From positions 124,001 through 188,000 of the forward strand of contig NW_026515526.1 in the NCBI RefSeq assembly GCF_014898815.1: a DNA stretch of 64,000 nt, given 5' to 3'. The translations under genes were made by a program, and so were the position numbers. This DNA is from Panonychus citri (taxonomy: Eukaryota > Arthropoda > Arachnida > Trombidiformes > Tetranychidae). The notes beneath the pieces were generated by a model, which was given only the letters and a program-made list of their open reading frames with translations, was not told where the DNA came from and made no database searches. Of this stretch, positions 9,181-18,611 are shown piece after piece; the first letter of the stretch is position 1; each line of letters opens with the position of its first letter.

Positions 9181-10230
9181 TTAATTGTAATATGAAATAT
9201 TTTCTACATAAGCCTTTTTTTCTATCATTGTTTTTTCAAGATGTGAAATCTCTTGTAAATTTATCGCAGATGTTTCACAATTGCTTTCTTGTGTTACCAT
9301 TGCAATCAACTGCTGCGAACATTTGAAAGGTTTTAAAATCTTATTTAAATCAATGCAATTATGTTCCCGCATATAGTATACTGGCCACACAAAACACGAC
9401 TCATTTGTTAAGGTTTTCGTGAGATTTACAACACGCCATAATTTGTATGGCGGCCCAGCGTAAGTGTACGGAATCATTTCAGTGTTAACACTTAAATCTA
9501 TTGATTGAATATTATTAAAACTCATAAAATCAACAAAATCCACATAAATAAGTAAATTAGAGGAAAGATTTATGTACATTAAGTTCAGATTGTGTTGGAA
9601 TAAGAGTTTTGGTAATGATTTCAAATTATTGCGAGATACATCTAAGTGAGTTAAATATACTAGAGCATCAAATATCGAACCAGGCAGTGATTGTAAAAAA
9701 TTTGATCTCAATGATAATTTTCTCAATTTTTTACAATTTTTAAATACTTGATTATGAATTTTTGCCAGTTTGTTATTCCCTAGATTGATTTCTGCTGTTC
9801 GCGTACACCATACAAAGAATTCTGGACTTATTTCATTTATTTGATTATTCATTATTTCAAATATAGATATACTAGCGTCTGGAATGAAACATGTTTCTCG
9901 TAACTTAGTTATATTGTTCGACTGAAGACTAATTCTTTTGAGACGTTTCAGAAATTTCAAACCAAGAAAATGTAGAATATTATCATTTATTCCAGTCGCA
10001 GTTAGGTCGAGAATGGAAACCCAATTAAAGCTACTGCTATTCCCTGTCAAGGGAAGAGTTGTAAAGCTCAAAGTATTTCTATCACTACAATTCACAATGC
10101 CATGAATTTTTTCACAAGAGCACCCATAGATGTCATCACAAAAATTCATCAAATCATTTCCTGTTATTATAAAGGAACTAACAAAGATACAGAAAATGAT
10201 GCTATATGAAAATGAATATTTTTTGAACAT
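9181..10230 (-). CDS. Secreted leucine-rich-repeat protein, copy 1
   Basis: The 349-residue protein has an N-terminal signal peptide (hydrophobic about residues 7-23), then a cysteine cluster of LRR-N-cap type (CSCEKIHGIVNC), then about seven leucine-rich repeats of the LxxLxLxxN form, and a C-terminal cysteine-bearing region. There is no C-terminal membrane span, so it is probably secreted. It is a clear paralogue of the gene at 12136-13176: repeat spacing, SPEFF and NNLKSLPK segments and the NxSYxx ending all match. Such proteins are common in animal innate immunity (Toll ectodomains, slit-like), so host acquisition and a decoy or adhesion role are reasonable inference. Confidence 0.8.
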   Translation of the reverse strand: MFKKYSFSYSIIFCIFVSSFIITGNDLMNFCDDIYGCSCEKIHGIVNCSDRNTLSFTTLPLTGNSSSFNWVSILDLTATGINDNILHFLGLKFLKRLKRISLQSNNITKLRETCFIPDASISIFEIMNNQINEISPEFFVWCTRTAEINLGNNKLAKIHNQVFKNCKKLRKLSLRSNFLQSLPGSIFDALVYLTHLDVSRNNLKSLPKLLFQHNLNLMYINLSSNLLIYVDFVDFMSFNNIQSIDLSVNTEMIPYTYAGPPYKLWRVVNLTKTLTNESCFVWPVYYMREHNCIDLNKILKPFKCSQQLIAMVTQESNCETSAINLQEISHLEKTMIEKKAYVENISYYN

Positions 10231-10405
10231 ATTTTTTGACTGCTATATTTTACTACAATACATATGCAATCAGATGCAAAAAAAGATACTTAAATACTTA
10301 ACCTTGGAGATATTCTACATAAGCATCAATGTGTATCCTTAAACTTGTAACAACGATTCTCTAAGAACTAATCAAAACTAACAATTACATAGCTTTTTTA
10401 TGTAG

Positions 10406-11098
10406 CTAAATAAACTTGTAACATGCACATGCTTTTTCCGATTTTTTCCTACATTTATCTGTATAAGTATCAAACGGATCATAAAGATTGCATTTCTCTA
10501 TTCGGCAAACAAATGGTTTACCTAGTTGAATTTCATCGTTATAAATTTTGATAACATTCGTTATGTATACTGAAATTAGTTCAAAATTAAGGGAATTGTT
10601 AGCTTCTAACTGGAGATGACAAAACTTGTATCTGTTCCCATCGTTTTTGTGCTTAAGCATTTCAACCATTTTTTTTGACTTTTCTTGCTCTGCAATTGTT
10701 ATTAAAATGAGGTTTCTGAACATTTTCCTTCTTATCACATTCTCAAGGATGTTTTCTAACGCAAATTTACAATCAAGGAATAAAATGACGATTGATCGTT
10801 GAATAATTCTCTGATATTCTGGAAGTACAACTGAACATGCTGATAAGGGTGACCAACAAATAACTTTTATTGGTGAAAAAGTATCACTAGATTGTGTATA
10901 GAGAGTTGAATTAGAATAAGCTGCTTCACTGTGAGCAACGTTGTTTTTTGTGAGTGCACATTGACAACGATCATTACACCAGGGTATACATTCTAAATCA
11001 CCATTTTTATCAATAGATGCTTTAGCTTTGTTCATGAAATATCTAACAAATCTATAATTATTAGAATCGAGAATAAAAGTTGGTTGTAAAAGTGACAT
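10406..11098 (-). CDS. Unrecognised cysteine-rich protein
   Basis: A 230-residue protein whose start codon (MSLLQPT) lies one base from the start of the divergent recombinase. About eleven cysteines occur in two groups, one early (CIPWCNDRCQC) and one at the end (CRKKSEKACACYKF), suggesting zinc binding or disulphides. The middle contains a hydrophobic alternating segment (RSIVILFLDCKF) resembling a core beta strand. No family is recognised. It sits between the two LRR paralogues. Confidence 0.6.
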   Translation of the reverse strand: MSLLQPTFILDSNNYRFVRYFMNKAKASIDKNGDLECIPWCNDRCQCALTKNNVAHSEAAYSNSTLYTQSSDTFSPIKVICWSPLSACSVVLPEYQRIIQRSIVILFLDCKFALENILENVIRRKMFRNLILITIAEQEKSKKMVEMLKHKNDGNRYKFCHLQLEANNSLNFELISVYITNVIKIYNDEIQLGKPFVCRIEKCNLYDPFDTYTDKCRKKSEKACACYKFI

Positions 11099-11099
11099 A

Positions 11100-12122
11100 A
11101 TGAGCTCTCAATTTACACTTGAACAGCTTGAACTGATGCAACAGCTAGGTGATAAATCGGGTTATAAAATTGGTCAATATTCTTTTTCTACATTGAAATC
11201 TAAATTTACACATATTAAACATTTATTGAAAGCAGTGGATGGAAATCTCGACGATCCAAGACTCAGAAACAATGCAAACATGTTGATAAATACTTTGAAA
11301 AATGTTCACGGTAATCCTATGCAAAATTCTTATAAACGTCAAATTGCATATACACTGAAGAAAATACTTCCTGACTCTGATGTGCAGCCAGAAGCATACA
11401 AAAGTCTAAGTCGACAAACATTCACAGAACTAACTCCTAACCATTTGTTGTTTCTTCGTGAATTTTTGAAAAAAGCGTGTAGTTTTGTAACAAATGAAGA
11501 AATTCTCATATCAAATTCGATTGAACAGATACCTTTCGATGCATATGATTTTATCGATGTTTACGATAGTTTATTATGTGTAATATTAACCTGTACCACA
11601 CTACTTCGACTCGATTCGATTTTACGTTTAAAAATGTCACATCTTGACCTGATACTAGCAGGTGAACCAGTTCCCATACCTAGTAAATATTCTCATAATG
11701 GACAAACCTCCAAACTTCGACTTGTCATATTGAATGATTTTTTAGGTAAACTTATCAAAGTTATAAAAAAGAACCGTTCTCGAATTCTGGAGGTACTTTC
11801 AGAATTGCGAATGCTCGCTGTAGATCTTAAAATTGAATCGAAAGAGAAACGTGCACGCGAGGATTATATTATTCTAACCTCTTCAGCAAACATGCGACGT
11901 AAATTGAAAAAAATTGGACTGACAATCACAACTAAGATACCGGTGAAATTTACAACGCTAGGTTACAATCCTTTTCGTAAATTGACAACATCACATTTGG
12001 TTGAAGAAGGTGGTTTAGATGTGGCTCAACTGATGAATTCACATTCATCTAGTAAAACAACTTTAGACCATTACACTATAAGAAATGCACAGGCCCTTGA
12101 CAATACATTCAACGATTTATAG
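11100..12122 (+). CDS. Tyrosine recombinase (integrase/VLF-1-like) with variant active site
   Basis: The 340-residue protein has the two conserved blocks of the phage-integrase fold in its C-terminal half. Block 1 (LLRLDSILRL) supplies the first Arg. Block 2 has NPFR where HxxR is usual, then SHSSSKTT and the Tyr in LDHY. The active site would read R-N-R-H-Y rather than R-H-R-H-Y. Nudiviruses carry both an integrase and VLF-1, a capsid-associated recombinase-fold protein needed for late expression and genome packaging; I cannot decide which this is. The variant His makes VLF-1 or a degenerate integrase plausible. It is flanked by the two LRR paralogues. Confidence 0.8.
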   Translation: MSSQFTLEQLELMQQLGDKSGYKIGQYSFSTLKSKFTHIKHLLKAVDGNLDDPRLRNNANMLINTLKNVHGNPMQNSYKRQIAYTLKKILPDSDVQPEAYKSLSRQTFTELTPNHLLFLREFLKKACSFVTNEEILISNSIEQIPFDAYDFIDVYDSLLCVILTCTTLLRLDSILRLKMSHLDLILAGEPVPIPSKYSHNGQTSKLRLVILNDFLGKLIKVIKKNRSRILEVLSELRMLAVDLKIESKEKRAREDYIILTSSANMRRKLKKIGLTITTKIPVKFTTLGYNPFRKLTTSHLVEEGGLDVAQLMNSHSSSKTTLDHYTIRNAQALDNTFNDL

Positions 12123-12135
12123 TTGGTGTGAAAAC

Positions 12136-13176
12136 TCAGAGCCAAAAATAAGACAAATTCTCAATTAATTTTTTTTTCGTTGTCAACTGCTCTTCTAGAA
12201 TATTGAGTTCTCGTAGCGAACTTTCTTTAATAATACATGAATCACTTTTCCTACTCATTTCAGTCCAATTCAATGATTTATCTGAACATTTTATTGGTGC
12301 AAGAAGACCATGAAGGTCAATACAGATTTTTGGATCATTTGCTTGCTTACCAAAGCACTCTTTGAATGTCAGTGTCTCTCTCAAATCTAAAATACTGAAT
12401 AAATTGAATTTGCAATTATATGAAAATGGTATCATTGCACGATTACCACTGAAATTTAATGCGTCTATATTATTCAGACTGATGTAATCATCGAATTCCA
12501 CAAACATGAGCTCATTCATTGCAAAATTCACGTTTCTCAGAAGAGCATTTGCTAACAATAAATCTTTTGGCAATGATTTCAAGTTATTAGACGAGAGGTC
12601 TAATCTCCGTAATGAAGTCAGCGCACTCAATAGTGCTTTAGGAATATATTGAAGAAAATTTGCTCTCAGTGACAGTTCCACTAAGTTTTTACAATATTTG
12701 AATGTTGATTCATGTATTTCATGTAAATAATTGTGTTCTAGCTTGATTATCATGGCATTTCTACACCATGAAAAAAACTCAGGACTTATTGTTGTGATTT
12801 TGTTATAGCTTATATCGAAAATACGTATATCAGCCGAGAAAATTGTTTCTGTTAAATTAGATATATTATTTGACTGAAGGTAAACTCGCTCAAGAAGTGC
12901 TTCATTATTCAATCCATAAAGCTGCAGACTACTATCATTCGTTTGTGTTAATCTTAAATCTAATACATAAATCCAATTGGTTTCATTTGTATACATCTTG
13001 TGTGATGTCAAATGTGAACTCAACGTTACTTCATTCGTACAATTAACAATACCAAAGATTCTATCACACGAACAATGATATAACGGATGACAATAGTTGA
13101 TCACATTTGCAGACGCTATTTCGACACAAACAAGTTTAGAAAGCAAGAATGTGATAAGATAAAACCTGATGTCCAT
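12136..13176 (-). CDS. Secreted leucine-rich-repeat protein, copy 2
   Basis: A 346-residue paralogue of the 9181-10230 gene. It has a signal peptide (about residues 1-23), an N-cap cysteine cluster (CSCDRIFGIVNC), about seven LRRs with the same SPEFF and NNLKSLPK segments, and a C-terminal cysteine region ending ENLSYFWL. It has no transmembrane segment. The two copies lie on the same strand on either side of the recombinase and the 230-residue gene. The duplication is old, since most repeat-surface residues differ, which is what diversifying selection on a host-binding face would produce. Confidence 0.8.
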   Translation of the reverse strand: MDIRFYLITFLLSKLVCVEIASANVINYCHPLYHCSCDRIFGIVNCTNEVTLSSHLTSHKMYTNETNWIYVLDLRLTQTNDSSLQLYGLNNEALLERVYLQSNNISNLTETIFSADIRIFDISYNKITTISPEFFSWCRNAMIIKLEHNYLHEIHESTFKYCKNLVELSLRANFLQYIPKALLSALTSLRRLDLSSNNLKSLPKDLLLANALLRNVNFAMNELMFVEFDDYISLNNIDALNFSGNRAMIPFSYNCKFNLFSILDLRETLTFKECFGKQANDPKICIDLHGLLAPIKCSDKSLNWTEMSRKSDSCIIKESSLRELNILEEQLTTKKKLIENLSYFWL

Positions 13177-13328
13177 TTCTCTATTTTTAGCATTATGTTA
13201 ATTGTGTATATTCACTGTAACTGGGGTTTTCAATGGAAATTTGTAACTTTTAACAGGCGAAGCAAATAGTTTTTTTTGCTTCACTCGTTTACTAAGCATT
13301 TTGTGTGGTTGTTTGCATAGATTTTTTA

Positions 13329-14912
13329 TTATATTGCATGGAAATGTAATGGTTCAAATAAGTGACCAAAACAAAAGCTTTTCTTACACCAGATACAACG
13401 CATAAATGACATTTTTGAGCAATTGCTGGTATTACTTGTTTCACAGACATTTTGATTGACATCAGCGAACAGCAGCTCCTCCGGATTGGCAAAACTGTCC
13501 ACGACAACTGGAAAACCTGAGCTTTTCCAAGCATACTTGATCATTGGTCTAAACTCTTTACCAGAAAATTGATTCCATATTAAAGCGTGTAACTTTATGA
13601 TTACATCTCTTTTTGACACAGAGATTAAATAATTTTCTAAAATAATATGTTCTGACATTTTGCGATACATGCGTTTCCATTGTCGGAAAAAGTACACATC
13701 TAACGGCTGTAGAAACGAAGTTGTTCCCGGTGGTAAAATCATTGTTTTCACTTCTTTCCCGTCGATATTGAAAATATCGTTAGACGTGTGAGTGGAAAAC
13801 GAGTCAACAATCAGACAACATTTATCTCGCTTTATGCTGGGAGCAAGACAATTATTTTTCCACTCTTCAAGAGTTCCACGTTCAATTTTTCCTGAACGTG
13901 AAGCTGTAACGTAAATGCCCTTAATTGATGGTAATGCTGCGGTTACTCTTGGTCCTAGAAAACCTTTCTGCTCTTGAAATACAATTAACAAATTTTGCTG
14001 CAGCTTTCCTGACATACTGATTATTGGTTGCAGTGTATACGAATGTGTTAGTCGATCCATCTGCTGTGCAACACTTAACGTAGTCTTCTCACCACGGAGT
14101 GATAGACTTCGAGCACCATGCATTTCATACTTGAATCCAGATTGATCAGTGTTGAAAATTTGGCTTTTAGAATATTTTCCCTCAACTTCATCCATAAATT
14201 TCACCATGAAGTCACCTCCACTATTCAAAATATTTTCTTGTTGTGAGCTGTAGGTTTTTGTAACAAATTTTGTTATTTTACGAGAAACAATTTTATTTCT
14301 CACTTTAAACAAATTTATCCATGAGGCTGATGCCTTGAAATCGTTGTAGCCTATTTCGCGTGCTTTTTCCAATGCCCAAGCTCTCAGATCAGAATCATGT
14401 ATTGTTTTCAGATTTTCACGTTCTTCGCGAAACCTTCGAAATGTATGTTCTGATACCTGTCTCGCCATTTGTTGAATTGTTCCATTGTCACTTTTTTGTA
14501 AATACTTTCGAAATCTTGAAATATACGATGGATGGTCTAAGTTCCTGTGAAGATGGTGTACTGATTTGTATGATTTTCCGGAATCAAAAAGACCAACGAT
14601 GTTTTTCATTTCGTCTCTGGTGTAAAAATGATTACCTGCTTTAATACCATTCTTTCCACTACTCTTTTTTGACTTGGTCGGCACATACACTGGAACATAG
14701 TCGATATCTTCTTCACTTTCGTCAAAATCTAGTCCATCGTCATCCACTGCAACGTCAACTCCAAGCCCTCTATCCAATCTCAATAACAACTCAGATAATG
14801 CTGTTACCAATTCAGGATTATTATAGATCTTTAATTTTCGTTTTTCAGACAATCTACGTTTGACGCGCTCCAGTAAATCATTGACATCAATAGTTACATT
14901 TGGTATAGTCAT
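13329..14912 (-). CDS. pogo/Tigger-like DDE transposase
   Basis: I start at the ATG of MTIPNVT; an in-frame ATG lies 12 codons upstream. The protein is about 527 residues. An acidic, basic-flanked N-terminal part and a DNA-binding region precede a DDE_1-type catalytic domain: first Asp in NTDQSGF, second in LIVDSFSTH, third in LPPGTTSFLQPLD, with 34 residues between the last two, the pogo/Tc1-mariner range. All three acidic residues are present. It would cut and join DNA at terminal repeats. I see no inverted repeats at the edges of the gene, so the element may be immobile or co-opted. It is probably captured from an animal genome. Confidence 0.85.
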   Translation of the reverse strand: MTIPNVTIDVNDLLERVKRRLSEKRKLKIYNNPELVTALSELLLRLDRGLGVDVAVDDDGLDFDESEEDIDYVPVYVPTKSKKSSGKNGIKAGNHFYTRDEMKNIVGLFDSGKSYKSVHHLHRNLDHPSYISRFRKYLQKSDNGTIQQMARQVSEHTFRRFREERENLKTIHDSDLRAWALEKAREIGYNDFKASASWINLFKVRNKIVSRKITKFVTKTYSSQQENILNSGGDFMVKFMDEVEGKYSKSQIFNTDQSGFKYEMHGARSLSLRGEKTTLSVAQQMDRLTHSYTLQPIISMSGKLQQNLLIVFQEQKGFLGPRVTAALPSIKGIYVTASRSGKIERGTLEEWKNNCLAPSIKRDKCCLIVDSFSTHTSNDIFNIDGKEVKTMILPPGTTSFLQPLDVYFFRQWKRMYRKMSEHIILENYLISVSKRDVIIKLHALIWNQFSGKEFRPMIKYAWKSSGFPVVVDSFANPEELLFADVNQNVCETSNTSNCSKMSFMRCIWCKKSFCFGHLFEPLHFHAI

Positions 14913-14953
14913 AATTACTTTAATTAATTCACTACATATTATAAACAAACTTT

Positions 14954-17002
14954 TTATTCAATCCGAGCCTTTTTATCAGATGATGATCTAGAATCATCAG
15001 TAACATCATCATACTCATCGTCATCATCATCGTTAGCATCATCGTTTTCATTGTCATTGGTAAAATCAATGAACTGTCGTTTAGCAGTTTTACCTTCAAC
15101 ATCAGAGTTTTCAGTTTTACACTCAACCAGTTTCTTCTTTGACTCCATTTTTGCAATATTACTTTCTGGTTCAGACTCAGCTATATCTTCAGTACCTTGT
15201 TTCTGTGATATATCATTACTCAGCAGCTTCGGTGGTTCCTGACTATCTCTCTGGATAGTTTTCTTTTTATCGTTCGTTTCATCATCAGCTGGTGGCTTAC
15301 TATCATCTTCAAGTTTCTCTGCTTGCCATTGATCTGTACAAGGAGATTCAGGTGAATCCGGAATGCATACAAGATCCACATCATTGTTTAACTTGTCTTT
15401 GTCCTGTGATTGGATTTTACGTTCATCATACTTGAACAAATGTTTTCCAATATCAGTGTAGCTCCATAAACTTGTGTCACTTTGATGCGAAATCAAATTT
15501 TTCCAGAGAAAAACCATACTTGAACAAATTTGATAGCTTGGTCTAGCACAAGCTTTACCTTTTCCAATCATAGCCCTGGTTTCTTTACGCTCCCCTGCTT
15601 CAATTTTAGCATCAATCTCTTTGTTTATTTGCTCTAATGATTTACCAGCATGTACAAAAGGTACTGTCTCATATTCCAAGTAATACAAATATTTCATTAC
15701 TTCAAGCTCTTCTTCAAGGTTCAACATTTTCTTAGTGAACAATGAATACAATTGCAACGTTGAACATGCATTCATTAGAGAAGCGTATGCTTTCCCTATG
15801 CTTCTCATGTTTTCATAGAAAGATCCATTCAAAATTTTCGAAAAAGAAAATTCGTCAAATGACACTTCAGGTAGATGGTTTAATATCATGTCTATCGGTT
15901 CCTGTAGAAAAACTACTTCCCATGGATTACCTTCTTGCACTTCAGATGTTTGGCTGATTTGCAACCCCTTTACTTGTCCATTATTATCGAATAAACCATG
16001 TTCTACCCATAATTCTTTATTCCACCAATTTCGTCTTCTTGGGACCAGTAACATTTTTGTGTCGTCATTATCGTTTTTTGATAGCAGTAATTCGAGTTGC
16101 ATTGTTTTCGAATGCGTTCCGACGCTGCTGTTTGAAGTTGTTTGATTTTCCAACACACCAAATTTGAATTTTGTTGTCGGATTTGCAGCAATGTTACCCT
16201 CCTTGTTACTGCTGATTGTAAAGTTTGTGAAATCGATTTGCTTTTTAAAATTTAGAATAACACTTTCCGGTTTCTTTGTTTTAATCAATCTTTTGGTTTT
16301 ATTTGACAGTGGACATAATTCAGGATCAGTTTCAACAATTCGAACGAAATCATACCCAGATTGAGCAGCTCGGAAACAAACCATGCAACATTCAATGGTT
16401 ACCTTTTGTATTTCTGATGAGACACAAATACCATTTATTGTCAATAAACCAGTGTCAGAATAATCACAAGCAATCAAATCAATGTAGACACCTTTTTCTG
16501 TAAGTGCAGCAGCACTTGTAGGTGTTGGCAATAATAATACAACAAATTCACTCTTTTTGTATTTTCTTTTCGGAACGACTGTCAACGATTTGAGAAAAAT
16601 ACCAGTGTTAATGGAAAACTTTGCTTGTGGCTCGAGATTTTGATCAACAACTGTAATTAAATTATTCTCCAAACAACAGAACACGTTTTCATAGTCAATG
16701 AGTGTTTGCAGGGTTACCGTACATTTAGCTGACCCTCTTCTGGGCTTTGATTTAGATGAAAGAGAGTCAACTGTAGCGATGTAATCCAAATTGGAAAGTT
16801 GTGTAGATTTTCCATATGAAACATGTTGAACTTGTCCAATTTCATTAACGATTTTGTCGATTATTTTTCTCCGTATATCAAATATTGAAAACGCTTTTCC
16901 ATTCACTGTCTCATCTTTCACTTGTAAGTCAAAAGAAGACGAGGCACACTTTTCTAATACGTTTGATGGGTTAGAAAAATATTCAAAAAAAGTTTTGTAC
17001 AT
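14954..17002 (-). CDS. Large unrecognised protein with very acidic tail
   Basis: The 682-residue protein has a globular region of about 510 residues and then a disordered C-terminal tail rich in Asp, Glu, Lys and Ser, ending in long Asp/Glu runs and KKARIE. No signal peptide or membrane span is seen. Acidic tails of this kind occur in viral DNA-binding, chaperone and processivity proteins, but no motif allows a specific call. Its stop is about 40 nt downstream of the transposase start on the same strand, so the transposase inserted or was retained directly behind it. Confidence 0.65.
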   Translation of the reverse strand: MYKTFFEYFSNPSNVLEKCASSSFDLQVKDETVNGKAFSIFDIRRKIIDKIVNEIGQVQHVSYGKSTQLSNLDYIATVDSLSSKSKPRRGSAKCTVTLQTLIDYENVFCCLENNLITVVDQNLEPQAKFSINTGIFLKSLTVVPKRKYKKSEFVVLLLPTPTSAAALTEKGVYIDLIACDYSDTGLLTINGICVSSEIQKVTIECCMVCFRAAQSGYDFVRIVETDPELCPLSNKTKRLIKTKKPESVILNFKKQIDFTNFTISSNKEGNIAANPTTKFKFGVLENQTTSNSSVGTHSKTMQLELLLSKNDNDDTKMLLVPRRRNWWNKELWVEHGLFDNNGQVKGLQISQTSEVQEGNPWEVVFLQEPIDMILNHLPEVSFDEFSFSKILNGSFYENMRSIGKAYASLMNACSTLQLYSLFTKKMLNLEEELEVMKYLYYLEYETVPFVHAGKSLEQINKEIDAKIEAGERKETRAMIGKGKACARPSYQICSSMVFLWKNLISHQSDTSLWSYTDIGKHLFKYDERKIQSQDKDKLNNDVDLVCIPDSPESPCTDQWQAEKLEDDSKPPADDETNDKKKTIQRDSQEPPKLLSNDISQKQGTEDIAESEPESNIAKMESKKKLVECKTENSDVEGKTAKRQFIDFTNDNENDDANDDDDDEYDDVTDDSRSSSDKKARIE

Positions 17003-17082
17003 TATAACGGCAACAAAAGAATACGAATTTGCTCATAAAAATTAGAATGTAAAGTAGTATCAACGATTTTTCACTGGTTACA

Positions 17083-17811
17083 ATGGAAAAGTCACAGCGT
17101 TTATATCCTGAAGATATCATGCAAATTCATGATTACGAAAAGATTTCAGAAAGTCAAATTATTTTCAAATTGACAGATTATCTTCACGAAGTGTTTGGAA
17201 CAATTGGCGTTCTCATTAGAGAAGAACAGCCTTTTTCACCACAATTGTATTTCTGTCGCGTTATTGCCACAATTTGCCGTTATAATAATATAATTTTCGA
17301 TGAAATCATTGTAGTTGAAACTAAAAGAGACCTGATTGAACCACTATGGTTTAACATGGAGTTCACAGATACACGTTCATCACTCACAATCTTCTACAAC
17401 TCTATAGCTATCGACAATGTTCGCAAATTGTCTTTGAATGTTGATATTCCAGTTCTATTGGAACCACTATCACAAATTCATCTTATTCAAACTTACAATG
17501 CATACTTGAATCCTAGTGTTGCAGAGAACGTTTTTACGGTTACACCACAGACAATCTTTATTTTCATAATAGCAGATCATTGTGCTCAACACATAATCTC
17601 TGACTATATTTCATTCACAAAAAAGCCTACCAAGCAAAATTACATTCTAGGAAATACAAATGATATTCATACAAACTGGTTAGAACATGGTGGTTTTACA
17701 TGGCATTCTGTTATAAGTGTTACGGCAAAAAATAGAGTAATAGCTAAAAACGAGCAAACTTCAAGTGCATCGAAACGTTTCACATCAAATGATGGAATCT
17801 ATTACCCTTAA
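17083..17811 (+). CDS. Unrecognised protein upstream of Ac81
   Basis: A 242-residue protein starting MEKSQRL. It has a mixed alpha/beta composition with hydrophobic strands (QTIFIFIIADHC) but no clear signal peptide or membrane anchor. Its last 23 nt overlap the start of the Ac81-like gene in another frame, so the two are likely co-transcribed. The divergent neighbour is the acidic-tail protein, with about 80 nt between starts. No family is recognised. Confidence 0.6.
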   Translation: MEKSQRLYPEDIMQIHDYEKISESQIIFKLTDYLHEVFGTIGVLIREEQPFSPQLYFCRVIATICRYNNIIFDEIIVVETKRDLIEPLWFNMEFTDTRSSLTIFYNSIAIDNVRKLSLNVDIPVLLEPLSQIHLIQTYNAYLNPSVAENVFTVTPQTIFIFIIADHCAQHIISDYISFTKKPTKQNYILGNTNDIHTNWLEHGGFTWHSVISVTAKNRVIAKNEQTSSASKRFTSNDGIYYP

Positions 17812-18250
17812 TATTAAATGTCAAGCTATAAAAAAAACTTTTGGTTTGATTGATCATTATTTTTTGGAAATCGAATCAAAAGAATATCATCTTGGTGTCT
17901 ACTCGAAAGGAAAAATTCTTCCAGTAGGAACAACAAAAGGAAGCCATTTAGTTGTGCAAAGAAAATTATGCCAATCTTGCTTTCAAAGACTCAAAATTAT
18001 GCTTGAATTCGCTGAAGATGTTCGTCTTTTCCATTATTATCCATTTATTAATTGTGAAACTCTTACAACTGGATGTTCAGTTCCTCTCGGTTTGTCAATA
18101 TGTTTCTTTCCTTTTTTGCTTTACAATATCTTTAAATTGAATTTAACAACCGTACTGATACTTTGTCTACTCCTGGTTATTTCAATTCTTTTCCATTCTA
18201 AATATGTTTACAGTCGAACTATTCATTCTCGTTGTACCCATCTGTCATAA
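17789..18250 (+). CDS. ac81: Ac81-like core protein
   Basis: About 153 residues, starting at the double ATG (MMESITL). Three conserved blocks identify the Ac81 family: IDHYFLEI, then VGTTKGSHLV, and a CxxC (CQSC) followed by FINCETLTTG, ending with a hydrophobic C-terminal segment that spans the membrane. Ac81 is conserved in baculoviruses and nudiviruses and is required for nucleocapsid envelopment in baculoviruses. The gene overlaps its upstream neighbour by 23 nt and lies before a 361-nt non-coding stretch. Confidence 0.9.
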   Translation: MMESITLNIKCQAIKKTFGLIDHYFLEIESKEYHLGVYSKGKILPVGTTKGSHLVVQRKLCQSCFQRLKIMLEFAEDVRLFHYYPFINCETLTTGCSVPLGLSICFFPFLLYNIFKLNLTTVLILCLLLVISILFHSKYVYSRTIHSRCTHLS

Positions 18251-18611
18251 GCTGAAAAGATTTTTCATAACAACGATTGACTCTGAATTTTGTAACACAT
18301 GTACAAATGTTTGAAAACTAGATGGAAAAAAACAAACAGTGCTGTCTGAAATGTACAAAATCAATACGATTGTCTATGGTTATCATTTAGTTCAGAATTT
18401 TCTCTAGTAATTTCTTATGCCTTGATGATGATGAGAGCCAACAAAAGTGATCTGATTTTTCATCAAAGCGATTGAAGTTTTTCTCTTTCTATTTGAAATC
18501 TTTGTTACTCATTTAACATTGAACAATTTAATACCGTGCTACAATTTCTCTAACATATGTAGTCTACCTTTATCGATGCTGACTAGGTCATCTTGAGCTC
18601 GAATGGTTAAA
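18251..18611. other. Intergenic region, nothing identified
   Basis: About 360 nt between two convergent genes (Ac81-like and the esterase-like gene). There is no open frame of note, no tRNA-like fold, and no direct repeat that I can see. Its length is unusual for this compact sequence. It could be the remnant of a lost gene or contain transcription end signals. Confidence 0.4.

Noticed and set aside
13177..13328. Terminal inverted repeat of the transposon at the 3' side
   Set aside because: No matching sequence was found on the 5' side near 14913-14953.
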